Shown here one piece after another: positions 54,527-64,000 of a DNA stretch of 64,000 nt. The stretch's first letter is position 1. Each line of letters begins with the position of its first letter. The DNA lies in contig NZ_BSTX01000004.1 of NCBI RefSeq assembly GCF_030269765.1, positions 690,990-754,989 of the forward strand, given 5' to 3'. The notes below the pieces were generated by a model. That model ran no database searches. It worked only from the letters and a program-made list of their open reading frames with translations, and was not told the origin of the DNA. Source of the stretch: Actinorhabdospora filicis (GTDB lineage Bacteria > Actinomycetota > Actinomycetes > Mycobacteriales > Micromonosporaceae). A program made the position numbers and the translations under genes.

Positions 54527-55943
54527 AGTACGTGCCGTCGGCGGGTTTGGCGGCGGTGATGAGGGTGCGGTCGTCGTAGCCGATGACCGTGCCCTTGCCG
54601 ATCGCGGTGAGCCGCCCGTCGGCGAGGTTCACCGACCAGGTGAAGCCCTCGGTGCCGAAGTAATCGGCGCGGGCGCTGAAGATGAGCTTCCCGCCGGCGA
54701 TGAGGCTGCCCGACCACTCGGTGTACTTCTGGCCGCCCGGCTGCTCGATGGGCGTCTTCCACAGCTGCTGCCCGGCCGGGCTCTCGGCGGTGACCTCGAC
54801 GGCGTCGCCCATGACGGCCAGCTCGGGTGTCACGGTGAGCAGCGGGCCGCGGTTGCCCAGGATCGGGCCCGCCTCGCCGGTGGCGGGATCGACCGTGCGG
54901 TAGGAGCGCATCCCGGTGTCGCGGTCCACCAGCAGGCCGCCGGAGGTGACGGCCCCGGCGAACTCGGAGAGCATCTGCGAGTCCTTCAGGCCCTCGTAGG
55001 TCCAGATCTCGGCACCGGTCTTGGGATCGATGCCCTTGTAGGTGTCGTCGCCGATGCCGCCGTCGCGCACGATCTTGTCGCCGAAGACCTGGTAGGTCCA
55101 GCTGCCGCCGTCGCCGATGCCCCACTCGCCCACGACCGAGCCGTCGGCGAGGTTCACCACCGTCGCGCGGCGGTTCTTCCCGTCCATCAGCATGGCCAGG
55201 CCCGGCGCGTCGGTGACGCGCCAGGGCGCGATGGTCGCCACGGCCGCCGATTGGTCGGTCTCCCACTGCTCGTTGACCCAGATCGGGAACTCGGGATAGC
55301 GGCCGCCGGGCGCGCTGCGCGTCCACTGTGGGCTCCCGTCCTTCAGGGAGTACGAGGTCAGCTCGCAGGACTCGCCGTCGACGCATTCGGCGGCGATGAG
55401 CGCGGTGGTGGTGGCGTGGGCGACCGACCAGCCGACCACGTGCGAGGTCTTCGGCAGCTGCGTGAAGCGCAGTTTCCCGGTGGCCAGGTCGAGCACGTCG
55501 CGGGTGCTGCGGAAGATCTCGGCGCCGTCCGGCGGGCTCTTCTGCACGATCACCGCGTCACCGGCGATGGTGACCTCGGTGGTGGCGATGGTGTGGTTGA
55601 GGCCCTCGGTGTCCCACTCGGTGAAGGGTTGCCGGTAGTCCTGCTTCCACAGCACCTTCCCGTCCTCGCGCGACAACGCGAAGACGCCCCGCTGCGCGGT
55701 GACGACCACGACCTTCCCGGCGACCCGCGCGGCCACCGGATCGCCGAAGTCGGCGGGCGCGGTGACCGTCCACGTCTTCGGCGGCCGGAACGCGCTGTCC
55801 GAAGTGGACGACCGCAGGGCGAGCGCGCCCACGGTCGCCGCCACGGCCAGAACCACGACGGCGCCGATGATCGCGGTCAGCAGCACACCGGCGCCCGGCC
55901 CCCGGCGCGGAGGAGTGGGAGCCGGGGGGAAGTGGGACGTCAT
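54501..55943 (-). CDS. Membrane-anchored PQQ-like beta-propeller protein
   Basis: A 480-residue protein with a Pro-rich cytoplasmic start, one membrane helix (about 20-45) and an outer beta-propeller. Repeats include ALSREDGKVLWKQDY, VLDLATGKLRF, YSLKDGSPQWTRS and GIDPKTGAEIWTYE. No PQQ ligand set is obvious. It has the same plan as the protein at 35.5 kb. A CVDGESCELTSY loop may form a disulfide. The 3' ends of this and the monooxygenase gene overlap. Function unknown. Confidence 0.82.
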   Translation of the reverse strand: MTSHFPPAPTPPRRGPGAGVLLTAIIGAVVVLAVAATVGALALRSSTSDSAFRPPKTWTVTAPADFGDPVAARVAGKVVVVTAQRGVFALSREDGKVLWKQDYRQPFTEWDTEGLNHTIATTEVTIAGDAVIVQKSPPDGAEIFRSTRDVLDLATGKLRFTQLPKTSHVVGWSVAHATTTALIAAECVDGESCELTSYSLKDGSPQWTRSAPGGRYPEFPIWVNEQWETDQSAAVATIAPWRVTDAPGLAMLMDGKNRRATVVNLADGSVVGEWGIGDGGSWTYQVFGDKIVRDGGIGDDTYKGIDPKTGAEIWTYEGLKDSQMLSEFAGAVTSGGLLVDRDTGMRSYRTVDPATGEAGPILGNRGPLLTVTPELAVMGDAVEVTAESPAGQQLWKTPIEQPGGQKYTEWSGSLIAGGKLIFSARADYFGTEGFTWSVNLADGRLTAIGKGTVIGYDDRTLITAAKPADGTYFSLTMRPV

Positions 55944-55961
55944 GGGGCGGATCGTATTGGA

Positions 55962-57124
<1,163 letters not shown>

Positions 57125-57128
<4 letters not shown>

Positions 57129-58207
57129 AGCGCCTCCCGCAGCATCGCCGCCGCCTTCTCCGGCGGCACGTCGTTGATGAACACGCCCATCGCCGACTCC
57201 GAACCCGCCAGGTACTTCAGCTTCCCCGGCGCCCGGCGCGTGCTGTGCACCCGCAGGTGCGCGTAGGCCAGATCGCGGCCGGTGCGCACCGGCGCCTGGT
57301 GCCAGGCGGCGATGTAGGGCATCGGCAGGCCGAACACCGCGTCCAGCCGCCGCAGGACCTCCAGGTAGGCCGGGCCGAAGGCGTCCCGCTCCTCATCGGA
57401 CAGTGCCGGGACGTCCGGCACCCGCCGGTGCGGGTACAGGTGGATCTCGAAGGGCCAGCGCGCGGCGACCGGCACGAACCCCGTCCAGTGCTCGTTCTGC
57501 ACCACGACCCGCTCGCCCTTGCGCTCCCCGGCCAGCACGTCGGCGAACAGGTCGCCGCCGGTGCGCAGCCGGTGCTCCTCGGCCGACGCCAGCATCCGGC
57601 GCGTCTCGGGCGTCACGAACGGGTAGCCGTAGATCTGTCCGTGCGGGTGATGCAGCGTCACGCCGATCTCCTCGCCCCGGTTCTCGAAGCAGAAGACCTG
57701 CTCCACACCGTCCAGTTCGGACAGCGCGGTGGTGCGGTCGGCCCACGCGTCCACGACCGTGCGGACCCGCTGCGGTGTGAGCTGCGCGAAGGACGTGCCG
57801 TGGTCGGAGGTGAAGCACACGACCTCGCAGCGGCCCACCGCCGGGCGCGCCGGCGACAGCTCGGTGCCCTCGCCCACCGCGTGCCCGTCGAAGGCCACGA
57901 AGGACGGGAAGAGGTTCTCGAAGACCGCCACCTCGTAGTCCGGCGCCGGGATCTCGGTCGCCCGCTCCGGCGTCGAGGGACACAGTGGACACTCGGCGGC
58001 CGGCGGCAGGAACGTCCGCGACTGCCGGTGCGAGGCCACCGCCACCCACTCCCTGCGCAGCACATCGAAGCGCATCTCGCCGGTCGGCGGGCGCTCCGGC
58101 AGCACCCGTCCGTCCACATGGGACGCGTGATCGGCGCCCGGTTCGGCGTCGAAGTAATGGATCTCCCGCCCGTCGGCGAGCACGGTGGAACTGCGATGGA
58201 CTGTCAC
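57125..58207 (-). CDS. galT: Galactose-1-phosphate uridylyltransferase
   Basis: The 360-residue Leloir enzyme exchanges UMP between UDP-glucose and galactose-1-phosphate. The active-site His triad lies in LHHPHGQIYGYPF (about 184-196), and CPLCPS supplies metal-site cysteines. I prefer GTG 58207 (MTVHRSSTVLADGREIHYFD); GTG 58237, which overlaps the regulator stop, would add ten residues and couple the genes. No galE is in the operon. Confidence 0.96.
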
Positions 58208-58233
58208 GGTGGGGCCTTCGGTTCGGGGAGGGG

Positions 58234-59010
58234 TCACTGCGTGTCGGCGACGATGAGCTCGCCGACCTGATCGCGCAGTTCGCCGCGGGCGGCTTCGGGC
58301 AGCCCGTCGTCGGTGACGAGCACGTCGGCCTGGCCCAGGTCGGCGATGGTGCGGATGCCGACCATCTCCCACTTGGAGTGGTCGGCGAGGACGATGAGGC
58401 GCCGCGCGGAGGCGACCATCGCGCGGTCGGTCTCCGATTCGGCGATGTTCGGGGTCGTGAAGCCCGACCGCGCGCTGAACCCGTGGACGCCCAGGAACAG
58501 CGCGTCCACGTTGATGGTGGCCAGCGAGGCCACCGCGAACGGCCCGACCAGCGCGTCGGAGGGCGTGCGGATGCCGCCGGTGAGGATGACCGTCTGGTCG
58601 GCGCGCCCGGAGCGGTAGAAGACGTCGGCGACCGGCACCGAGTTGGTGACCACCGTCAGCCCCGGCACCGACAGCAGGTGATGCGCGAGCGTCCAGGTCG
58701 TGGTCCCGCCGGACAGCGCGATCGCCGTGGACGGCTTCACCAGCCCCGCCGCCGCCCGCGCGATGGCCTCCTTCTCGGCCTTCTGCTGCACCGACTTCGC
58801 CGCGAAACCCGGCTCGTCCGTCGCGCCGATGTCGACCGCCGTGGCACCGCCGTGCACCTTGGCGACCAGGCCGCGCTCGGCGAGCTGCTCCAGGTCACGG
58901 CGGATGGTCATGTCGGACACCCCGAACTCGACGACGAGTTCGCTCACCCGCACGGCGCCGTCACGGCGTACGCGCTCGGCGATGATGGCCTGTCGTTGCT
59001 GCGCGAGCAT
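58234..59010 (-). CDS. DeoR/GlpR family transcriptional regulator
   Basis: A 258-residue repressor-type protein. The N-terminal helix-turn-helix (QQRQAIIAERVRRDG, then VSDMTIRRDLEQLAERG, about 5-50) is followed by the DeoR sugar-phosphate sensor domain (ALSGGTTTWTLAHHL; VFLGVHGFS-type region as LFLGVHGFSARSG). GGGGAGAG precedes ATG 59010. Being first in the operon with galT and galK, it probably controls galactose use, with a sugar phosphate as inducer; inferred. Confidence 0.93.
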   Translation of the reverse strand: MLAQQRQAIIAERVRRDGAVRVSELVVEFGVSDMTIRRDLEQLAERGLVAKVHGGATAVDIGATDEPGFAAKSVQQKAEKEAIARAAAGLVKPSTAIALSGGTTTWTLAHHLLSVPGLTVVTNSVPVADVFYRSGRADQTVILTGGIRTPSDALVGPFAVASLATINVDALFLGVHGFSARSGFTTPNIAESETDRAMVASARRLIVLADHSKWEMVGIRTIADLGQADVLVTDDGLPEAARGELRDQVGELIVADTQ

Positions 59011-59416
59011 GGCTCTCCCCGGGGGCGGGACGGCGATAAGAAGGCGATGACGATCCTGTGAGGGTAATCCAACACGACCGAACATGCCAATGCCAGCCCA
59101 GCGCGCATCAATCGCGCAACAGGTGGGGCGTGATGGGAAGTGGGTCCGGTATTGGGAAGGGTGAATGCGCATTCGAGCGCGTTCGCGCACGCGGCGGGGT
59201 TCGGGATTTGGGGGGAGGTGTGGGATGAGGTGGGCGCGGGCCGCCGCCGGGGACCCGGTCTCGGGAAGGGCCGACAAAGGCGCGGTACGGGCATGGGCCG
59301 GGACCGGCTCCCGCCCGGCCGCGCCGATGCGGACGGTGAGGGTCTGGCCCCACTGGGTTCGTTTGCCCTAATGTCGATCCCTCATCGTGAGACGGCGCGA
59401 GACGGGGAGACGGGTC
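59011..59416. other. Intergenic region between divergent genes
   Basis: These 406 bases carry the promoter of the gal operon and that of the gene at 59417. A 12-bp perfect palindrome GAATGCGCATTC lies at 59163-59174 and may be an operator. TAATGT at 59369-59374 is a possible -10 for the rightward gene. No further gene is supported. Confidence 0.45.
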
Positions 59417-60670
59417 ATGGAACGAGAGCATGTGCGGGAGCGCGCCGGTTCGCCGGTTCGCACGGCCGGACGGCGGGCCCCGTCGCAAGGCCCCGTCGCC
59501 GTGGACCTGGTCCGGCTTCAGAGGCTGGCGGGCAACCGCGCCATCGCGCGCATGTTCACCTTCCGGCGCGGCCTGGAGAGCCTCCGTGCCGGTCACAACC
59601 AGGAGCAGGCCGCGTTACCGGGCAAAGCAGAGGTCATCGGCCTGATCAAGGCGGATCTCGACGCCATCGATCGTGATCCCGTGAAGAACATCGGCCTGCT
59701 CACCGACGTCCGGCAGGACATGGACGTCGTACTCTCCGTCTTCAGCGACGGGCTGGGGGTGCGTACGGCGACGGCCGCGCCCGACCCCGTCCGGCTGGAA
59801 CGGCAGAGCGACATCAAGCAAAAGCTGGTGGATGCGAGAGTGTTCTGCGAGACCGCCTACCACCGGCTGCTCAAGCTGCCCGAACCCGTGGGGCCGGAGT
59901 GGGAGGCGGCCGTGCGGGAACTGAGGGCCAGCAGGCGGCTCTGGTACGGCATCGTGCAGGACAAGATCAAGACCGAGGTCCGGGAGACGCTCGACCGGAC
60001 CGTCAAGGACGGTAAGCGCGAGGCCGGTGGGGCCAGCGGAACCGGGCAGATCGACACGCGCTCCGACGAGCTCGTGAAGGTGCTGAGGGCAGACGCGTTC
60101 ATCCCGCACCTGCTGGTCGGGCTGCCCACCGCCGGAGCACACGTCGCGGCCCGGATCGCCGGGGCACTGAACGCGTCGGCGGCTTCTCCGGCGGCCGTGA
60201 CCGAGCTCGTGACCTTCCGCCCCCGGTATGTGAAAGAGTCCGCCGACACCGATGCCGTGGACCCGAACGTGCAGGTCGCCTCCGAGAGGCTCGCGGAGGC
60301 GCACAGGAGCATCCTCGCCGCGGATCTCGCCCGCCTCCAGCTGCCCCCGTCACCCGAACTGCGGGTCCTGGTCGTGGACGACTTCTCCAGCAGCGGCGAC
60401 AGCATCGCGTCCGCCAAGGACGCGATCCGGGCGGCCCTGGGGCAAGGTGTCGAGGTCCGTGCGGCCGTATCCCGGTACAACTTCGGTCAGATCGGGCCCA
60501 GGCTCCGTGAGCACAAGGTCAACCCGATCGACTACATGGTCGGCCCAGTGAAGTCCGGCACCCGGGAGGAGGTCGAGGCCCATATCGGCACAGACGACGA
60601 CCGGATGGAAGCGGCACAGGAAGACGGCTGGACCGACCCGCGCCCCAAACCGTGGTGGCGGGTCTGGTAA
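59417..60670 (+). CDS. AGNRA-motif protein with phosphoribosyltransferase-like domain
   Basis: A 417-residue protein. A basic, probably disordered start leads to VRLQRLAGNRAIARMF (32-47), the LQRxAGNxAV motif that recurs at the N-termini of DUF4157 and other proteins linked to contractile injection systems. A helical middle (60-230) follows. The C-terminal 190 residues contain LRVLVVDDFSSSGDS (about 315-330), the PRPP-binding loop of type I phosphoribosyltransferases. GGGGAGA lies 7 bases before ATG 59417. No injection-system genes are nearby. Cargo-type effector is a possibility, not shown. Confidence 0.75.
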   Translation: MEREHVRERAGSPVRTAGRRAPSQGPVAVDLVRLQRLAGNRAIARMFTFRRGLESLRAGHNQEQAALPGKAEVIGLIKADLDAIDRDPVKNIGLLTDVRQDMDVVLSVFSDGLGVRTATAAPDPVRLERQSDIKQKLVDARVFCETAYHRLLKLPEPVGPEWEAAVRELRASRRLWYGIVQDKIKTEVRETLDRTVKDGKREAGGASGTGQIDTRSDELVKVLRADAFIPHLLVGLPTAGAHVAARIAGALNASAASPAAVTELVTFRPRYVKESADTDAVDPNVQVASERLAEAHRSILAADLARLQLPPSPELRVLVVDDFSSSGDSIASAKDAIRAALGQGVEVRAAVSRYNFGQIGPRLREHKVNPIDYMVGPVKSGTREEVEAHIGTDDDRMEAAQEDGWTDPRPKPWWRVW

Positions 60671-60730
60671 CCCCACCTCACCCCCTGAAACACGACGTCA
60701 ACCTCATGTTCGGGTACCGTCGCCCGCATC

Positions 60731-62458
60731 ATGCCGATCATGCCTCTCACCCACCCGGGTACCCCCGACGCCCGTGGACCGGCCCGCTACCTGTGGTGGC
60801 TCGTCGTCCGCCAGCCCTGGCGCGTGCTCCGGGGCGCGTTCTTCGGCACGGTCTGGATGGTGGGGCTGACGCTGCCGCCCTACCTCACCTCGCGGGCCGT
60901 GGACGACGGGCTGCGCGCGCACGACGCGCGTGCGCTGATCTGGTGGACCGCCGCGATCGTCGGCGTCGGCGTCGCCAACGCGCTGCTGGGCATGATGCGG
61001 CACCGGACGATGACCTTCATCCGCATGGACGCCTCCTTCCGCACCGTGCGGGCCGTCGTCCGGCACGCGACCCGGCTCGGCGCCGCGCTGCCCCGGCGGC
61101 TGTCGACCGGTGAGGTCATCGCCGTCGGCTCCACCGACGTCAACCGGATCGCCATGGTCCTCACCTTCGTGGGACCGGGCGTGGGATCGGTCATCGCCTA
61201 CGTCGTCGTGGCGATCCTGCTGTTCAACGTCTCGGCGCTGCTGGCCGCGATCGTGCTCCTCGGCGTGCCCGGCATGGTCCTGCTCGTCGCCCCGCTGCTG
61301 CGGCGCCTCCAGCGCGTCGAGACCGAGTACCGCGAGCAGCAGGGCACCCTCACCGCGCTCGCGGGCGACGTCGTGTCCGGACTGCGCGTCCTCAGCGGCA
61401 TCGGCGGCAAGGACCTCTTCACCGAACGCTACCGGCAGCGCTCGGCGGCCCTGCGTGACGAGGGCTACCGCGTCGGCGCCGTCGCCAGCTGGATCCAGGC
61501 CTGCGCGGTCGGCGCGCCCGCCCTGTTCCTCGCCGCCGTCATCTGGCTCGGCGCGCGCACCGCCGCCGCCGGCGACATCTCCGTCGGCCAGCTCATCGCC
61601 GTCTACGGCTACGTCGCCATGCTCGCCGGACCCGTCTACTTCTTCGTCGAAACCTCCTACGACCTCACCCGCGGCCTCGTCGCCGCCCGTCGCGTCACCA
61701 CGATCCTCAACATCACCCCCGACGTCACCGAACCGGACACGGCCACCCCCGCCCCCACCGGTCCCGCCGACCTCCACGACCCCGCCACCGGCCTGACCGT
61801 CCCCGCCGGGAGCCTCACCGTCATCGCCGCCGACGACCCCGCCGAGGCCCTCGCGCTCGCCGACCGGCTCGCGCGGCTGGTCGACTCCGACGTCACGTGG
61901 GGCGGCGCCCCGCTGGCGGGGATGCCGCTGGACGAGCTGCGGCGCCGCGTCGTGGTCGCCGACAATGACGCCTACCTGTTCGCCGGTTCGGTCCGCGACA
62001 CCCTCGTCGCCGCCCGCGACCACGACGCCGCCGAGGTCGCCGCCGCCGTCCACACCGCCGCCGCCGACGACGTCATCGAGGCCCTCCCGGACGGGCTCGA
62101 CACCGCCGTCGGCAACCAGATCCGCACCCTCTCCGGCGGGCAGCGGCAGCGCCTGCGGCTGGCGCGCGCGGTCCTCACCGGCGCCGACGCGCTGATCCTG
62201 GTGGAGCCGACCTCGGCCGTCGACAGCCACACCGAGTCGGTCATCGCCGGGCGCCTGCGCGCCGCCCGCGCCGGGCGCACCACCGTCGTGGTCAGCACGT
62301 CCCCGCTGTTCCTGGACCTCGCCGACACCGTCGCCCACCTCCACGACGGCCGTGTCACCACCGGCGACCACGAGTCGCTCCTGCGCACCGACCCCGCCTA
62401 CCACGCCCTCGTCGACCGGCGCACCGGCGACGACCAACCCGCCGAGGCCGGCCGATGA
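60731..62458 (+). CDS. ABC exporter half with degenerate ATP-binding motifs
   Basis: A 575-residue ABC half-transporter: six membrane helices (about 20-320) and a nucleotide-binding domain. Its own ATP site is decayed: the Walker A region reads VIAADDPAEALALADRL, Walker B ends ILVEPTSAVD with Val in place of Asp, and the switch His is Ser. The signature LSGGQRQRLRLARA (about 468) is intact. It would supply that motif to the partner encoded just downstream. Start ATG 60731, with 60740 as an alternative; TACCGT lies at 60715-60720. Confidence 0.9.
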   Translation: MPIMPLTHPGTPDARGPARYLWWLVVRQPWRVLRGAFFGTVWMVGLTLPPYLTSRAVDDGLRAHDARALIWWTAAIVGVGVANALLGMMRHRTMTFIRMDASFRTVRAVVRHATRLGAALPRRLSTGEVIAVGSTDVNRIAMVLTFVGPGVGSVIAYVVVAILLFNVSALLAAIVLLGVPGMVLLVAPLLRRLQRVETEYREQQGTLTALAGDVVSGLRVLSGIGGKDLFTERYRQRSAALRDEGYRVGAVASWIQACAVGAPALFLAAVIWLGARTAAAGDISVGQLIAVYGYVAMLAGPVYFFVETSYDLTRGLVAARRVTTILNITPDVTEPDTATPAPTGPADLHDPATGLTVPAGSLTVIAADDPAEALALADRLARLVDSDVTWGGAPLAGMPLDELRRRVVVADNDAYLFAGSVRDTLVAARDHDAAEVAAAVHTAAADDVIEALPDGLDTAVGNQIRTLSGGQRQRLRLARAVLTGADALILVEPTSAVDSHTESVIAGRLRAARAGRTTVVVSTSPLFLDLADTVAHLHDGRVTTGDHESLLRTDPAYHALVDRRTGDDQPAEAGR

Positions 62459-64000
62459 CCACCACCCGACTCCCCATCGCCGGCCGCCGCGACGTCCGCC
62501 GCGCCACCTGGCGGCTCCTCGCCGCCGACCGCCGCGCGATGGCCGCCGTCCTGGCCCTCTACTGCGCGGCCGCCGCGACCGGCCTCGCCGGTCCCTGGAT
62601 CGTCGGGCGCATCATCGACCAGGTCGACAAGGGCACCACCACCGCGACCATCGACGTCCTGGCCGCCACCGCCTGCGCCTTCGTGATCACCCAGGTCCTG
62701 TTCACCCGCGCCGCCCGCTACGCCGGGCACCGCTTCGGCGAACGCGCCCTGGCCCGCCTGCGCGAGGGCTTCCTCGCCAGCGCCCTCGACCTGCCGGTCT
62801 CCACCGTCGAGCACGCCGGCACCGGCGACCTGATGACCCGCGCGTCCTCCGACGTGTCGACCGTCGGCAACAGCGCCCGCGACGCCCTCCCCGAGATCTT
62901 CCTCGGGCTCGTGCAGACCGTCTTCGTGGTCGCCGCGATCATGTTCCTCGACCCCGTCCTCGGGCTCTGCGTCCTCATCTCGGCGCCCTTCCTGATCCTG
63001 GTCACCCGCTGGTACCTGCGCCGCGCCCGCGACGCCTACCTCGCCGAGGGCGCGGCCAACACCGAGGTCGCCGAGGACCTCGCCGCCACCGCCGAGGGCG
63101 CCCGCACCGTGGAGGTCCTGCGCCTGCGCACGAGCCGCATCCACGGCGGCGACCGCCACATCACCACCGCCCACGGCACCCGCGTCCGCACCCTCGCCCT
63201 GCGCAGCGTCCTGTTCCCCAGCATCGACATCGCCCACACCCTCCCCGTCGCCGCGACCCTCCTCATCGGCGGCGCCCTCTACTTCCACGACCTCGTGTCC
63301 CTCGGCACGATCGCCGCCACCACCCTCTACCTCTGGCAGCTCGTCGACCCCATCAACACCATCGTCATGTGGATCGAGAGCCTGCAAAGCGGCAGCGCCG
63401 CCCTCGCCCGCATCGAAGGCGTCGGACAGGTCCCGCCCGCCCCCGAACCCTCCGGCCGCACCCCCCACGACGACCGCCTCGACATCGACGCCGTCCACTA
63501 CGCCTACCAGCCCGGACACGACGTCCTGCGCGGCGTGACCCTCTCGGTCAACCCCGGCGAACGTCTCGCCATCGTCGGCCCCTCCGGTGCCGGAAAATCG
63601 ACCCTCGGCCGCCTCCTCGCCGGCATCGACGCCCCCACCTCCGGCCGCGTCACCATCGGCGGCGTCGACGCCACCGACCTCGACCCGGCCGAACTGCGCC
63701 GCCGAGTCGCCCTGGTGACCCAGGACCACCACGTCTTCCTGGGAACCCTCCGCGACAACCTCGCCCTCGCCGCCCCCGAAGCCAACGACGAGGACATGGA
63801 AAAGGCGTTGCAAGCAGTCGGCGCCACCTGGACCAAGAGCCTCGACGACGGACTCGACACCATGCTCGGCGCCGGAGGCCTCAAACCAGACGCCTCCCAG
63901 TCACAGCAACTGGCACTGGCCAGACTCGTCCTCGCCGACCCCCACACCCTCATCCTCGACGAAGCCACCTCAATGCTCGACCCAAGAGCCGCCCGCGACA
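62455..64000 (+). CDS. ABC exporter half, partner (3' end outside window)
   Basis: ATG 62455 overlaps the previous stop (ATGA). About 515 codons are visible: six-helix membrane domain to about residue 330, then a nucleotide-binding domain with intact Walker A GPSGAGKST (about 376-384), Q-loop LVTQDHH and Walker B LILDEATSMLD (about 499-509). The signature is altered: where LSGGQ is expected the sequence reads PDASQ (SQQLALAR follows). The two proteins together form one intact and one dead ATP site. The reading frame stays open to the window edge. Substrate unknown. Confidence 0.9.
   Translation, partial: MTTTRLPIAGRRDVRRATWRLLAADRRAMAAVLALYCAAAATGLAGPWIVGRIIDQVDKGTTTATIDVLAATACAFVITQVLFTRAARYAGHRFGERALARLREGFLASALDLPVSTVEHAGTGDLMTRASSDVSTVGNSARDALPEIFLGLVQTVFVVAAIMFLDPVLGLCVLISAPFLILVTRWYLRRARDAYLAEGAANTEVAEDLAATAEGARTVEVLRLRTSRIHGGDRHITTAHGTRVRTLALRSVLFPSIDIAHTLPVAATLLIGGALYFHDLVSLGTIAATTLYLWQLVDPINTIVMWIESLQSGSAALARIEGVGQVPPAPEPSGRTPHDDRLDIDAVHYAYQPGHDVLRGVTLSVNPGERLAIVGPSGAGKSTLGRLLAGIDAPTSGRVTIGGVDATDLDPAELRRRVALVTQDHHVFLGTLRDNLALAAPEANDEDMEKALQAVGATWTKSLDDGLDTMLGAGGLKPDASQSQQLALARLVLADPHTLILDEATSMLDPRAARD

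Overview
The window is 64 kb of very GC-rich actinobacterial DNA. The gene set fits a filamentous actinomycete, perhaps Streptosporangiales or Thermomonosporaceae; the genus is an inference and was not tested. Pointers are the rplM-rpsI-glmM block with glmS in the same window, leaderless-looking promoters, GTGA/ATGA gene overlaps, ESX-like small proteins, an actinobacterial type I-E CRISPR repeat and PAPS-dependent sulfotransferases. I see no insertion sequences, prophage, rRNA or ordinary tRNA genes.

Layout. 1-6.3 kb: the end of thiC, two paralogous membrane proteins, then rplM-rpsI-glmM. 6.3-8.2 kb: two structured RNAs built around a permuted tRNA-like module, next to a Ro60/TROVE gene (rsr); this looks like a bacterial Ro-Y RNA (YrlA) locus. 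8.2-13.1 kb: an APS kinase with a decayed ATP sulfurylase half, small membrane proteins, and a tandem-GNAT acetyltransferase preceded by a 16-codon leader peptide and a hairpin that covers its ribosome binding site. 13.1-14 kb: a structured non-coding stretch. 14-27.5 kb: an exopolysaccharide locus (GH26-like hydrolase, Wzz-type protein, Wzy-like polymerase, kinase-like protein, two sulfotransferases, Wzx flippase, methyltransferase, WecG-type and GT2 glycosyltransferases). With the APS kinase it suggests a sulfated polymer.

27.5-35.3 kb: two eight-cysteine small proteins, an unknown gene, then the conserved mazG-SurA lipoprotein-mfd group and a DUF457 protein. 35.5-46.2 kb: a beta-propeller lipoprotein-like gene, ppc, a DM13 protein, thioredoxin, PTS-type dihydroxyacetone kinase dhaKLM, a BRCT-like/membrane/HhH protein and glmS. 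46.2-50.8 kb: a GNAT gene, a membrane Ser/Thr kinase, an ESX-like pair whose second member carries a lytic domain, paired DnaA-box matches and a small CRISPR array without cas genes. 51-59 kb: two CNNM/CorC-type transporters, a luciferase-like monooxygenase whose start lies inside a long hairpin, a PQQ-like propeller, and a galactose operon (DeoR regulator, galT, galK). 59.4-64 kb: a protein joining an AGNRA-type N-terminal motif to a phosphoribosyltransferase-like domain, then a heterodimeric ABC exporter whose two ATPase halves have complementary defects; the second half runs off the window.
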